From positions 992,001-1,056,000 of the forward strand of contig CAWAMM010000002.1 in assembly GCA_963783145.1 (NCBI GenBank): a stretch of DNA of 64,000 nt, written 5' to 3'. The translations under genes and the position numbers were made by a program. This document shows positions 22,918-32,477 of this stretch, piece by piece. The notes under the pieces were generated by a model. The model made no database searches and was not told the origin of the DNA. It saw nothing but the letters and a program-made list of their open reading frames with translations. Position 1 is the first letter of the stretch. Each line of letters begins with the position of its first letter. The DNA is from DATGKG01 sp963783145. Its GTDB lineage: Bacteria; Desulfobacterota; Binatia; Binatales; Binataceae.

Positions 22918-22961
22918 CTTAGAGAAAAGGTGCCAAATCTTATCTCGTCCCGCAACTTGGC

Positions 22962-23573
22962 TCAGAAGACATCGGTATTGGTGCAGACCGAGCTGCCGCC
23001 GGCCGGGCGAAAGGTCCCGGTGTGAGAATCGTAAAACAGGTTCTTCATGTAGCAGAAGCGGCGGTCGAGCGCGGGACCTTTATACTCCATTCTGACTCGC
23101 ACCATCAGGTGTGCAGCCCCACTGATAGCCTCTTTGTATTGGTCTGAAAGCAAAAAGAAATAGAAGTAATGCGGAACGCCGGGCGACACGGTTCCCTGGT
23201 CGCTGGCGGTTCCTTCACCGTCTCGAGGCGGGAGCGGCTTGCCGCCGAGCAGCGCGCTGACGGCGATGATCGCACCATCGGCGGGAATCGGGCCGAAGTT
23301 TCGGAAATCGACCACGATTGCCGGCTCCGCGGTGTCGGTCCGCTCGAAAGTCACCCGCTGCACCCCGAGGAAGGGGCGATCCTGGATTGCGAATATCAGC
23401 TCGGAAACTTTGTAGGTGCGCCAAGTCGCCAGCGCGGTGAAGGCGGTCGCGGCCACCATCATCAGCGCCATGAAATCTGCAACGGTGAGGATGCGTCGCT
23501 CGGTTCGCAGGATTTCGCGAGCCTGCGCATCAATCCGCCGTTCGTGTTTCTCTTCCTCCGCTCGCTCCGCCAT
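22962..23573 (-). CDS. Hypothetical single-span membrane protein
   Basis: 203 aa with no known domain. A charged N-terminus (Glu/Arg/Lys-rich, about 1-28) leads into a membrane helix (ALMMVAATAFTALATW, about 35-52), then an extracytoplasmic part with QDRPFLGVQRVTF and IVVDFRNFGPIPADGAI, a beta-sandwich-like stretch also seen in the decayed gene at 11063-11434. It ends with a Cys-containing tail (FCYMKN, SSVCTNTDVF). Start is ATG 23571-23573, 44 bp upstream of yacG. Widespread as a hypothetical, I believe, but function is unknown. Confidence 0.65.
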   Translation of the reverse strand: MAERAEEEKHERRIDAQAREILRTERRILTVADFMALMMVAATAFTALATWRTYKVSELIFAIQDRPFLGVQRVTFERTDTAEPAIVVDFRNFGPIPADGAIIAVSALLGGKPLPPRDGEGTASDQGTVSPGVPHYFYFFLLSDQYKEAISGAAHLMVRVRMEYKGPALDRRFCYMKNLFYDSHTGTFRPAGGSSVCTNTDVF

Positions 23574-23630
23574 ACCAGCGCGAGTTATACCGATGCGCGG
23601 CGAGTTAGGCTATACGGTCATCGCCAACCT

Positions 23631-24749
23631 CTAGTTCAAATTGAAGGCGCGGACCGCGTTGTCGTACAGGATCTTGCGCTTGCTGTCCGCCGCGATCGGC
23701 TGCTTCAACATCGACTCGATGCCCCATGGGAAGGTCCCATCGGGATGCGGATAGTCGGTGTCCCAGAGGAAGTTGTTATCGCCGACCAGCTCGACAGCGG
23801 CCTTCATCGTAGGCTCATCACCTCGGAACGCGACGAAGATGTTCGATTTGAAATATTCGGTCGGACGCCGCGTGAGATACTCATGCTCCGAGTTGCCGCT
23901 GAAGTTCCAATGCTGCTCCATCCGCTGCAACCAGTAAGGAACCCAACCGCCGTCGGCCTCGACATGGACCACGCGCAGCTTGGGGAATTTCTCGAAGATG
24001 CCGTACCAGATGAGACCCGCCATCGCTGCCATCGCCTCGAACGGATGCGACAGGATGTGGCCGCTGACATGGGTATCCATCCGATCGCCGAATGACGGCA
24101 CCGACGCCGATGCGGATTCATGGGTCGAGATCGGTTTGCCGAGTTTTTCGATTTCCGCGAACAGCGGCAGGTAAGCCTCACTGAAAAGCGTGCGGCCTGC
24201 GACCGGGTTCGGCCTGATGTAGAAACTCACCGCGCCGTTTTTCGCCGCGCGATTCGCCTCTTTGATGGCTTCCTCTACATCCTGCATCGGTAAGATCGCT
24301 GACGCGCGCAGGCGTTTGGTATCTTTCGAGCAATAATCGATCGCCCAGTCGTTGTAAGCGCGGCAGCATGCGGCAAGCAGCTTGGTGTCCCGGAACTCGC
24401 GCCCCAGCATCTGCCCTGCGGCAGTAGGATATACCACCTGCACGTCGACACCCTGCTCGTCCATGTCCTGCAAACGGCTGTCGGGACTGAAGCCTAGCTT
24501 GCTGGCGCGCTCGAAACGCTCCATCGCTTTGCGCACGGCCTTGAAGAACGCGGGCGCGGCCATCGGATACTTGCCCTTCTCGCGCGTGAATGGTTCGCCT
24601 TCTACCAGAAAAGTACGCCGGCCTGATTCCGCGGCGACGCCCATTTTCGGGGCCTGCGACTTGTATTTCTCATCGATGAACTTCTCGAACACCCAATCGG
24701 GTTCCATCAGATGCGCATCAACGTCGACGATTTTGAATCCGTCTTTCAT
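23631..24749 (-). CDS. Amidohydrolase family 2 (metal-dependent TIM-barrel hydrolase/decarboxylase)
   Basis: 372 aa. The metal-binding DVDAH (9-13) is at the N-terminus, the central block is HVEADGGWVPYWLQRMEQHW, and the C-terminal metal aspartate motif is FLWDTDYPHPDGTFPWG. This is the ACMSD/amidohydrolase_2 group, common in aromatic and xenobiotic degradation. The substrate is unknown. A purine-rich ribosome site (gagagga) precedes ATG 24747-24749. It lies 12 bp after the alcohol dehydrogenase gene, so the two are probably one transcript. Confidence 0.88.
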   Translation of the reverse strand: MKDGFKIVDVDAHLMEPDWVFEKFIDEKYKSQAPKMGVAAESGRRTFLVEGEPFTREKGKYPMAAPAFFKAVRKAMERFERASKLGFSPDSRLQDMDEQGVDVQVVYPTAAGQMLGREFRDTKLLAACCRAYNDWAIDYCSKDTKRLRASAILPMQDVEEAIKEANRAAKNGAVSFYIRPNPVAGRTLFSEAYLPLFAEIEKLGKPISTHESASASVPSFGDRMDTHVSGHILSHPFEAMAAMAGLIWYGIFEKFPKLRVVHVEADGGWVPYWLQRMEQHWNFSGNSEHEYLTRRPTEYFKSNIFVAFRGDEPTMKAAVELVGDNNFLWDTDYPHPDGTFPWGIESMLKQPIAADSKRKILYDNAVRAFNLN

Positions 24750-24761
24750 CTTGGTGTCCTC

Positions 24762-25790
24762 TCAATAGGCGGTTTGATTTGGAATGATGAGGGCCTTGGT
24801 GCCCTTGCGCGCGCGCAGCAACTCGAAAGCCTCGATCCCGTGCGCGATATCGTATCGATGCGTCACCATCGGACGTAGCTCGACTGCTCCCGATGCTACC
24901 AGCGCAATGGCGCGACGCCAGGTCTCCGGCGTGCGCACCCTTGAGTTGATAGTCTTTATGCCGTGGAAAAAAAACGCGCGCAGCTCGGTGGACGTCAGAT
25001 CGCGCGCCGGCCATCCAATCAGGACCAGCTCCCCGCCTCGCCGCATCAGCTCGCGAGGCGAATCGATCATGCCGCACGCGTCGAAGACCACATCGGCCCC
25101 GTCGGGCGGCAGCAGCGCACGCACCTGTGCTATCCAGTCGCCTTTGTCGGCAACCACGGTTTTAAATCCCATCTCCCGCGCGAGAGCGAGGCGTTCGGTA
25201 TCAACCTCGAGTCCGGTGATCACGATCGATGATACGCCCTGCGCGCGCGCCGACATCGCGACGCTGAGTCCGATCGGCCCGGGACCTTCGACTACGCAAC
25301 TGTCGCCGGCCTTGAGGCTCGATTGCTCGACCGCATGAAGTCCGGTGCCGAACGGTTCCAGTAGCGCGGCGGTTTCGAAATCCATCGTGGGCGGCACGAG
25401 ATACGAATTGCCGACCGGCGCGATCACGTATTCTGCGAATGCGCCGCCGAGATGGGTCGGAGAGCTGCACAGATTGAAGCGTCCCGAGCGGCAGGTGCTG
25501 CAGCGTCCGCAATGCCCGAACGGATCGAGTGCCACATGATCGCCGGCCTTGAAGGTGGTCACGTCCGCGCCGACCTCGACGACCTCGCCTGCGGGTTCGT
25601 GGCCGATAACGGCTGGGAGTCGCGCGACCATCCGATCGGCACCGAGCTCCCATTCATAGATGTGGAGGTCGGAACCGCAGATTCCGCATGCGGCGACCTT
25701 GACCAGCAATTCGCCGGCGCCGGGCTTCTTGACCGGGACCTCGACGATTTCAGCGCCGAATGCCGGTTTCGTTTTGGCGATCGCCTTCAT
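24762..25790 (-). CDS. Zinc-dependent medium-chain alcohol/sorbitol dehydrogenase
   Basis: 342 aa, MDR family. Catalytic zinc ligands are Cys36 (CGICGSDLH) and His64-Glu65 (GHEPAGEV); structural zinc cysteines are at 94, 97, 100 and 108. A Rossmann block follows (VEGPGPIGLSVAMSARAQG) and NAD(H) would be the cofactor. It most resembles threonine/sorbitol dehydrogenases. ggagg lies 11 bp before ATG 25788-25790. It shares a transcript with the amidohydrolase, suggesting an alcohol/aldehyde step in the same pathway, which is inferred. Confidence 0.88.
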   Translation of the reverse strand: MKAIAKTKPAFGAEIVEVPVKKPGAGELLVKVAACGICGSDLHIYEWELGADRMVARLPAVIGHEPAGEVVEVGADVTTFKAGDHVALDPFGHCGRCSTCRSGRFNLCSSPTHLGGAFAEYVIAPVGNSYLVPPTMDFETAALLEPFGTGLHAVEQSSLKAGDSCVVEGPGPIGLSVAMSARAQGVSSIVITGLEVDTERLALAREMGFKTVVADKGDWIAQVRALLPPDGADVVFDACGMIDSPRELMRRGGELVLIGWPARDLTSTELRAFFFHGIKTINSRVRTPETWRRAIALVASGAVELRPMVTHRYDIAHGIEAFELLRARKGTKALIIPNQTAY

Positions 25791-25905
25791 CTTCTTCGGG
25801 CCTCCATAAAGCCGCAGAATAGCGCGTTGGAAAAAAAAGCGTTAACGCCGCATCGAGGCACGAAGCTCTGTTCTCATTCCTCAAGTGGGGATATTTTCTG
25901 GACTG

Positions 25906-26178
25906 ATGGACACTTCAGTGAACGCAACGCTCGCGCCTTTGATCCTTGATTTCCTCGAATGGATCGCCGTCAAGCCGCGGCCCTATTCCGAAGTCATGGA
26001 AACCTGGCGCACGTCGTGCCCGCGGTTCACCATTTGGGAAGACGTGGTCGAGCTCGGATTCGTGATTCGAAGACCGAGTGCCGGCGGTGAACTGGTCATC
26101 GATCTGACTCCGCTCGGACGAAGCTTCCTGGAAGGAAGTGAGCGCTATTCCCAATGCCGGAGTGGGACACCGCGATAG
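25906..26178 (+). CDS. Small conserved hypothetical (winged-helix-like)
   Basis: 90 aa from ATG 25906. It reads LILDFLEWIAVKPRPYSEVMETWRTSCPRFTIWEDVVELGFVIRR then IDLTPLGRSFLEG, the pattern of a small widespread proteobacterial family ending in a winged-helix-like LTP.GR.FL. Function is unknown. Its last 34 bp overlap the citrate-synthase-like gene on the opposite strand (tail to tail). An upstream in-frame ATG at 25885 is less likely. Confidence 0.6.
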   Translation: MDTSVNATLAPLILDFLEWIAVKPRPYSEVMETWRTSCPRFTIWEDVVELGFVIRRPSAGGELVIDLTPLGRSFLEGSERYSQCRSGTPR

Positions 26179-27530
26179 CGCATTCGAGGACGAATCAGAC
26201 GATTGTTCTCGTACTGCTCGAGGGCGTGCGCGATCCATCCGGCGCCGCGCCCAATTGCGAAAATCGCCGCGGGCGATCCGAGTGGAAATCCCAGCATCCG
26301 GGCGCAGACGGTGAGATAAAAATCCAAATTGGGACGCAGCCGCTCGCGTTTGAAGACCGCCTGCTCGACCTTGAGCGCGGTCTCATACAGCTTGCGGCCT
26401 TTGCGCCGCGCGATGGTTAACGCGGTCTGCTTGAGCAGCACCGCGCGGGGGTCGCCTTCCGGATAAATCGCATGGCCAAAACCGGGTGGCAGGCGATGCT
26501 CACGGCCAAACAGCGCAAGGCACTCCTCGAGGCGCACGCCGCGGTCGAGTTCGGCGAACATCTCTTCGATACGATCGCATGCGCCGCCGTGAATCGGACC
26601 CGAAAGGGAACACAACGCCGCAAGTATCGAGGCATAAAGATCGGCCCCGGTGCTGGCGACCACGCGAGCCGCGAAGGTTGAGGCGTTGAGCTCGTGTTCC
26701 GCACAGGCGACCAGGACACGATTCATCGCATCGATTTCGAAATCGGCGCCGCCAGCGCCCGCTACGTTTCGGAGTAGGCGCTCGGCCATCCCACCTTCGC
26801 CGTCGGCTTGCGCGCGGCCTTTTCGTGTGAGCGGGAGCGGGAGCATTGAGATGATGAGTTTCGCTCGCGCCGGTCGGTCGAGTTTCTCGCCGCGGCGTTC
26901 CCACGCCGCAAGGCTCGGCATCATAGCTGAGAGACGCAACAGCGGCGGAGCATCTTCCCCCATCGCGGCAATTGCGGTGGCCACCGGAGCCGGCATCTTT
27001 GCCGAAGCGATTTCGTCGCGAAGCTCGGCGGCGGCCTCGGTGCTCGGCCGTTCGCCATTCCACAGCAACAGGCAGACCTCTTCGAACGTCGCGTGCTCGA
27101 TAACCTCTTCAATCGGATAACCGCGATAGGCAAGGCGGCCATCGACGATCGAGCTGACCGCGGATTCGGTAACGATGACCCCAGGTGCCGGTCCTTCGGC
27201 CGCGCCGCGTACCGGTTGGGCGACCGTCACCCACGATGATGCATCGGGCAAGCTGCGCGCGCGCCGCCCGCGCTCGGGCGCGACCAGTCCGCGCAACGCC
27301 TCGATATCGGCGCGCCGATAGAGCGCCTGGCGCCCGACCCGGCGCCGATAGCTCTTAATCCAGCCTCGGCTCACGTATGCGTAGAGTGTTCCGAGTTTTA
27401 CTCCCAGATGATGGGCGGCCTCCGCCGCGGTCAACATCCGACTATGATCCGCTTCCTGCGTCCCCACATGGCAATCAGGCCATTCGGAACCGATCCCGTC
27501 AAGCGATAGGTCCATTAATGAGAAATTCAC
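26145..27530 (-). CDS. Citrate synthase family protein fused to an excisionase-type HTH
   Basis: 461 aa. Residues 32-75 form a MerR/excisionase helix-turn-helix (MLTAAEAAHHLGVKLGTLYAY, then a basic wing), followed by a citrate synthase fold (about 115-455). CS catalytic residues are visible: HELNASTF (about 284), GFGHAIYPEGDPRA (about 354) and NLDFYL (about 403). It therefore probably forms citrate or 2-methylcitrate from an acyl-CoA and a 2-oxoacid. The HTH may control its own gene or a divergent one (a methyltransferase starts 46 bp upstream). Start is GTG 27528-27530 or ATG 27513-27515; neither has a strong ribosome site. Confidence 0.85.
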   Translation of the reverse strand: MNFSLMDLSLDGIGSEWPDCHVGTQEADHSRMLTAAEAAHHLGVKLGTLYAYVSRGWIKSYRRRVGRQALYRRADIEALRGLVAPERGRRARSLPDASSWVTVAQPVRGAAEGPAPGVIVTESAVSSIVDGRLAYRGYPIEEVIEHATFEEVCLLLWNGERPSTEAAAELRDEIASAKMPAPVATAIAAMGEDAPPLLRLSAMMPSLAAWERRGEKLDRPARAKLIISMLPLPLTRKGRAQADGEGGMAERLLRNVAGAGGADFEIDAMNRVLVACAEHELNASTFAARVVASTGADLYASILAALCSLSGPIHGGACDRIEEMFAELDRGVRLEECLALFGREHRLPPGFGHAIYPEGDPRAVLLKQTALTIARRKGRKLYETALKVEQAVFKRERLRPNLDFYLTVCARMLGFPLGSPAAIFAIGRGAGWIAHALEQYENNRLIRPRMRYRGVPLRHWE

Positions 27531-27576
27531 AAGTCACTCTTGAATCAACATCCATAAAGCTTTATACAGTCAAGTC

Positions 27577-28401
27577 ATGGAATCAAAACCCACCGCTACG
27601 GCATTTTCGGGCAAGCTCGAATCGGTCCGGGAATTCGGCACCAAGATCGATTTCGGCAAGACCGCAGGCGACTACGCGAAGCATCGGGCGGGCTTTCCCG
27701 ATGCTTTCTTCGAACGTCTCGCCACGATGGGCATCGTTCGCGCGGGAATGAAGGCGCTCGACCTCGGGACCGGCACCGGAACCGTGGCGCGAGGGCTGGC
27801 GCGAAGCGGTCTCGAGGTTACCGGCCTCGACAAATCCACGGCGCTGATGGAACAGGCCAAGTTGCTCGATGCCGATGCCGGTGTCGCAGTGCGATACGTT
27901 GAGCGCATGTCAGAGGCGACCGGATTCTCCGACCACAGTCTTGACGTGGTCACCGCTGGGCAATGCTGGCATTGGTTCAAGCGCGACGACGCCGCGAAGG
28001 AAGCACGGCGCATTCTAAGGCCCGGGGGACGTCTCGTCATATGCCACTTCGATTGGGTGGTGCTTCCCGGCAACGTCTCCGAGGTCACCGAGAATCTCCT
28101 CCGTTTATATAACCCAGAGTGGAAGCTCGGTGGTCCATGGCGATATTACCCGTGGATCGCCGATCTGAGTGCGGCGGGATTCACGCAAATCGAAAGCTTT
28201 AGTTTCGATCAGGAAACGCCCTACTCGCACGAGGCATGGCGAGGACGGGTTCGCGCCAGCGCAGCAATCGGCGCTTCCACGCTGTCGCCCGAACGCATCG
28301 CGCAGTTCGATGCTGATTTGGCCGCCATCCTCGCGGAGAAGTTCCCCGAACCGATGACGGTGCTGCATCGCATCTACGCGGCCATCGGTGCCGCGCCGTG
28401 A
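27577..28401 (+). CDS. Class I SAM-dependent methyltransferase
   Basis: 274 aa. Motif I is ALDLGTGTGTVARGLA (about 60-75), motif II is GLDKSTALMEQA, and the DVVTAGQCWHWF block with RPGGRLVICHF is typical of Methyltransf_11. The N-terminus KIDFGKTAGDYAKHRAGFP is shared by a group of small-molecule methyltransferases. Start is ATG 27577-27579. Divergent from the HTH-citrate synthase. The substrate is unknown. Confidence 0.85.
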   Translation: MESKPTATAFSGKLESVREFGTKIDFGKTAGDYAKHRAGFPDAFFERLATMGIVRAGMKALDLGTGTGTVARGLARSGLEVTGLDKSTALMEQAKLLDADAGVAVRYVERMSEATGFSDHSLDVVTAGQCWHWFKRDDAAKEARRILRPGGRLVICHFDWVVLPGNVSEVTENLLRLYNPEWKLGGPWRYYPWIADLSAAGFTQIESFSFDQETPYSHEAWRGRVRASAAIGASTLSPERIAQFDADLAAILAEKFPEPMTVLHRIYAAIGAAP

Positions 28402-28402
28402 G

Positions 28403-29506
28403 TCAGCGTAGGAGCGGGATTCGAACGACCTCGGGACGATAGAGCGACATATCGGCGACCAGCTTCGCGAAGTCTGAGGAAGCGCATACGTAGGTGATAA
28501 CGAGGTCACCGGAGTCGTTAGCAGGTTCGATGTGCTCCTTGGCCGCGTAGCAGAATGTTTTGTTGTCAGCAGTCTGTGACGCGTCCGGCATCGAAAACCG
28601 ACTCTGAAAGGAGGACCACGGCCCTTTGAGATAGTCGGCAGTGCGTACCCCGATGCCTGTTCCGATTCCAGGCCGTTGCTGGACCGCGATCCACTTCCGG
28701 ATATCGGGATGGTACCGGATGCTCATCTCGGTGTGAGCGTGATCAATAACCACTCGCGCGTCACGCCAGTTAAGACCGCGCTTCCAACTTCCGTCGGCCG
28801 CGAGGTACTCGATCTCTGATGCGGGAGCATCGAGACGATCGAGCGCGAGTCTGGTCAGGATGAGCGGGTGATTTGGTTGAGCATCATCCGCAAGCACGGC
28901 AAAGAGATAGACCCAGGGCGGCGAGACGACGGCGGCGACGCCGGGAAAGACCACACCATCGGAAGCAAGGTCGACATACGCAACTGACCAACGTCGGGGA
29001 TCATCACCAGGGTTTGCGATCCGCGCGAGGGTCACGCCACGCAATTCGAAACCAAATGGCCCGCCCCCCGGTTTGGTCGCGACTTGGTAAAGAGCGACGT
29101 AGAGAATGTGGTCGTATACAAATCCATCCATCGGCCAGTAACGGTAAGCGCTTGCGGCAGAATCGAAGAATGGCTGCGGCCCGCCGGATTTCTTAGTTCC
29201 GGCGTAGTAATGGATCTCGAAGATGCCGTCGCGGCAGGTGGAAATGGCGATGCTGTTTGCAACCATGCGCGAACCCGCCCGCGTGATCTGAGTTGGACCA
29301 CCTTCAAAGGTATCGCCGAACAGCCAGATCGAATCTTGCAAGTCCAGCGGGATGGAATAGGCAACGTCGCCGCCAAGCCAGCCGTCCTTGTAGGGAAACG
29401 ATGGCGTGCATTCGAGACACCAACTCGCACTCGAATACGCGACCGCAAGAAACGCGAGCAACGCAGACAAACGCGGCCGAAAGATCTGGCGCCCCGCGCT
29501 AGCCAA
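28403..29506 (-). CDS. Secreted beta-propeller-like protein (DUF4185-like)
   Basis: 367 aa. The N-terminal hydrophobic segment (about 12-30) ends in a signal-peptide-like ASA region followed by LECTPSF. The rest is beta-rich with blade-like repeats: IWLFGDTFEGGP, YWPMDGFVYDHILYVAL, WVYLFAVLADD and YHPDIRKWIAVQQRP. This resembles DUF4185 / five-bladed propellers near glycosyl hydrolase folds. Function is unknown, possibly carbohydrate binding outside the cytoplasm. The start is TTG 29504-29506, overlapping the preceding acyl-CoA dehydrogenase stop by 8 bp. It converges with the methyltransferase. Confidence 0.6.
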   Translation of the reverse strand: MASAGRQIFRPRLSALLAFLAVAYSSASWCLECTPSFPYKDGWLGGDVAYSIPLDLQDSIWLFGDTFEGGPTQITRAGSRMVANSIAISTCRDGIFEIHYYAGTKKSGGPQPFFDSAASAYRYWPMDGFVYDHILYVALYQVATKPGGGPFGFELRGVTLARIANPGDDPRRWSVAYVDLASDGVVFPGVAAVVSPPWVYLFAVLADDAQPNHPLILTRLALDRLDAPASEIEYLAADGSWKRGLNWRDARVVIDHAHTEMSIRYHPDIRKWIAVQQRPGIGTGIGVRTADYLKGPWSSFQSRFSMPDASQTADNKTFCYAAKEHIEPANDSGDLVITYVCASSDFAKLVADMSLYRPEVVRIPLLR

Positions 29507-31257
29507 CCAACGGGTTAGCCTCCGCCATTGAAACGTCCTGACCGGTAAAGAGCAGGTCCGCCGCTTTCGATTCCCACCGATTGTCGCGCATCGCCATCGG
29601 ATCCTCCGCGCTGAGGCGATGTTCGAGGATCATCCGCGACAGCAACAGCCGCGCGCCGTTGCCTGATTGCGAGGCCTCCCATGCCATCAGCACTGCGCTC
29701 GTCATGTTGTAGAGCGCACCGGCCGCGAGGCGCGCCCAATCCTCATTTTCGGCGCGCGAGGCGACCTCACTAGCAAAAGCCGTCGCTTTGTCGATGGTCG
29801 CATCGAGTCGCATGCGATAGCCTTCCGGCACCTCCGACGACCCACGCAACAGCGACTTCAGCGATCCCGCAAGCGCTTCATGCGAATGCGTCTTGCCGAC
29901 CGCACGCGAGATCGCGTCGAGCGCAGCGATGTTGCTGGTGCCTTCCCAGAGCACCCCGACGTGCGCATCGCGGACCAGGCGCGCGTTGACGAAATCCTCG
30001 ATGTAACCCATGCCGCCCCGCATCTCCATCGCACCGGTCGCGACGCGGATGTTGTCGCGGCAGGCGCGGAATTTATACAGCGGCGTCAGGATTCGCAGGA
30101 TCTGGTTGGCGCCCTCCTCGCCCTGATTCGCGCGGCCCATCACGTCGGCGGTGTAGGCGTACATCGAGAGCGCCTGCTCGGCCGGCAGCATGATCTTCAT
30201 TAGCTGCTTCTTCACCAGCGCCATCTCGATGAGGCGTTTGCCGAATGCCTTCCGAGTGCGCGCAACCTGGAGCGATTCGTTGAGGCATCGACGCATCATC
30301 GCGGCGGCGCGGACCCCATGCGAAAGGCGCGATAGATTCACCTGCTCCATCATCTGCTTGAAGCCGTTGCGCGCGTCGCCAACCAGGTACGCGATCGCGC
30401 CTTCCAATGCGATCTCGCCGCTCGCCATCGATTTGGTGCCGAGCTTATCCTTCAGGCGCACGATTCGGTAACTGTTGCGCGCGCCATTTTCGAGCCGCCG
30501 CGGCAGCGCGAATAGCGCCAGGCCGCGAGTGCCCGCCGACGCGCCTTCGGGACGCGCGAGCAACAGCGCGACGTCGGCATCGGCATGCGAGCAGAACCAT
30601 TTATCGCCATAGAGGCGCCAGGTTCCATTCTCGTTGCGCCCAATGGTTTCCAGCGCACCGACATCGGAACCGCCGGCCTTCTCGGTCATGAACTGAGTGC
30701 CCTTCCACATGGTGTCGAGGTCTTGCGACAGCATTCGTGGCAGGAGCCGACTTTTCAGTTCCTCGCTACCGTAGCGCTTAATGACGAAAATCGAAGTGTC
30801 GCTCACGCTGATGGGGCACATCAGGCCGAATTCCGCCTGTACGAACAGATACGTGAAAGCATACTTGGCGATGGGCGGGAGCGCCTCGGGCCATCCGAGG
30901 ACACCGCCGCGATGACTCATCGCATGAAGGCCGAGCTCGCCGAAGGCGATCTTTTCCATCTCGCGATACGCGGGATGATACTCGATCCAATCCTCGTCGC
31001 GACCGAAGCGATCGCGCGGATGCAGCACCGGCGGATGCTTGTCGGCAACTTCCGCCAATTCGTCGAGTTTTCCGCCTGCGAGTTCACCGAGCCGATCGTA
31101 ATGCGGCTCCATATGCGCGCGCAGCTTCGGGATCCATGTAGAGCCCCAGCAGGTCCTGAAGTCCGCGATCGATGCGATAGAAGTTCATCCCGCGGCAATC
31201 GAGCGCGAGATGATCGGAGCCGCGCGGCGCGTCGGCGATTTTCGGTGCAGCTTCCAT
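29499..31257 (-). CDS. Acyl-CoA dehydrogenase with an apparent 5' frameshift
   Basis: A flavin acyl-CoA dehydrogenase. The continuous frame (29499-31112, 537 aa) shows LMCPISVSDTSIFVIKRYG, FMTEKAGGSDVG, SIMASGEIAL-type blocks and GGMGYIEDFVNARL with FAD-binding C-terminal helices. The natural N-terminus lies upstream in another frame: ATG 31255-31257, preceded by gcgagg, reads MEAAPKIADAPRGS, then MNFYRIDRGLQDLLGLYMDP. It would join at about 31117-31131 to KLRAHMEPHYDRLG if one base were removed. This is either a real inactivating shift or a sequence error; the rest is intact. It overlaps the downstream gene by 8 bp. Confidence 0.8.
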
Positions 31258-31368
31258 ATTCGGCCTCGCCGCAGGATTCTAGCGCATCGACTCCGATTTG
31301 TTATGCACCGGGATTTGCGCTGGCGAGCGTCATTCGGGTTATATTCGCGATGCTTTGGAGGCTGACCC

Positions 31369-32442
31369 ATGGAATACGGAACCCTGATATTCACCAAACC
31401 GCAGCGCGCCATCACCGATCCCAAGCTGGCCGAAGATTTCGGCTATTCGCACGCATGGATTCCCGATTCGCATATGATTTGGGGCGATGTGTGGGCCTGC
31501 ATGGCGCTGGCCGCCGTGAATACGAGCAATATCAAACTCGCGACCGGCGTCGCGATCGCGACCAATCGAATTCCTCCCGTCACCGTCGAGGCGATCGGCA
31601 CCATCAATGAGATCGCTCCGGGGCGCGTGATCCTGGGTTTCGGCACTGGCCACACTGGACGGCGCGTGATGGGACTTCCGCCGGTGAAACATGCGGTCTT
31701 TCGCGAGGAGGTCCGCGTCATCCACGACCTTCTCCGCGATGGTGAGGCGACTTACAACACCGAAGGGATGAGCAAAAAGATTCGCTACATTCATCGCGAT
31801 CGCCGCTTCATCAGCCTGGATGGTCCGATTCCTTTTTATGTCGCTGCGAATGGGCCGAAGACCATCGCGCTGGCCGGTGAGTTCGGCGATGGATGCGTCA
31901 CCACCGGTGTCATCAATCCTGAACGCGTTGAGGCCGTGAAGAAGCACTTGCAAGCTGGCGCCCTGCAGGGGAAACGCCGGCTGCCGGATAAATTTCCCAT
32001 CGTCACCCTGACGCACGTATGTGTATTGCAACCGGGCGAGGATCTCGATTCGCCGCGCGTGAAGACCATGTGCGGACCGTGGGTGATGGCGAATCTGCAT
32101 GCCTTCGCGGCCGGTTATGCGCGCGCCGAATCGCTGCCCGCGCCGGTGCGTCCGGTCTTCCAGGCCTACATGGATTACGTCTCGAAGATGAAGACCCCGC
32201 GCGACGAGCGTTATCTCGAACTCCATCGCGGGCATTGCTGCTATGTGGAACCGGCGGAGTGGAAGTTCGTCACGCCGGAGTCGATCGAATGCTGCACCAT
32301 CGTGGGACCGCGCGAAAAAGTCGTCGAGCAGATTCGCGGATTGGAGAAGGCCGGGCTATCGCAGATTTTCCTCAATCCACCGATGGACGGATTCGGAGAT
32401 TGCATCGGAGAGATCGCGCGCGAGGTCTTCGAGCGAGTGTGA
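31369..32442 (+). CDS. LLM-class flavin/F420-dependent oxidoreductase
   Basis: 357 aa, luciferase-like monooxygenase fold. EYGTLIFTKP at the N-terminus, LATGVAIATNRIPPVTVEAIGTINEIAPGRVILGFGTG (the LLM signature) and PFYVAANGPKTIALAGEFGDG are diagnostic. The cofactor may be FMN or F420 and the substrate is unknown. A good ribosome site tggagg lies 7 bp before ATG 31369. It is divergent from the acyl-CoA dehydrogenase (112 bp) and is followed by class A repeat A5. Confidence 0.87.
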   Translation: MEYGTLIFTKPQRAITDPKLAEDFGYSHAWIPDSHMIWGDVWACMALAAVNTSNIKLATGVAIATNRIPPVTVEAIGTINEIAPGRVILGFGTGHTGRRVMGLPPVKHAVFREEVRVIHDLLRDGEATYNTEGMSKKIRYIHRDRRFISLDGPIPFYVAANGPKTIALAGEFGDGCVTTGVINPERVEAVKKHLQAGALQGKRRLPDKFPIVTLTHVCVLQPGEDLDSPRVKTMCGPWVMANLHAFAAGYARAESLPAPVRPVFQAYMDYVSKMKTPRDERYLELHRGHCCYVEPAEWKFVTPESIECCTIVGPREKVVEQIRGLEKAGLSQIFLNPPMDGFGDCIGEIAREVFERV

Positions 32443-32477
32443 CCTAACCCTAACCCCTTCCCTTGAAGGAAGGGGAA
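32442..32477 (-). repeat. Class A palindrome copy A5
   Basis: On the minus strand it reads ttccccttccttcaagggaa, ggggttagggttaggtc. It exactly fills the gap between the converging LLM oxidoreductase and outer-membrane protein genes. The tail has one G fewer than in A1. Confidence 0.8.

Noticed and set aside
26780..26850. Proline/leucine run in the HTH-citrate synthase (LPLPLTRKGRAQADGEGG) as an inserted class A repeat
   Set aside because: Only loosely like the translated repeat; no palindrome is visible in the DNA and the segment can be an ordinary loop.
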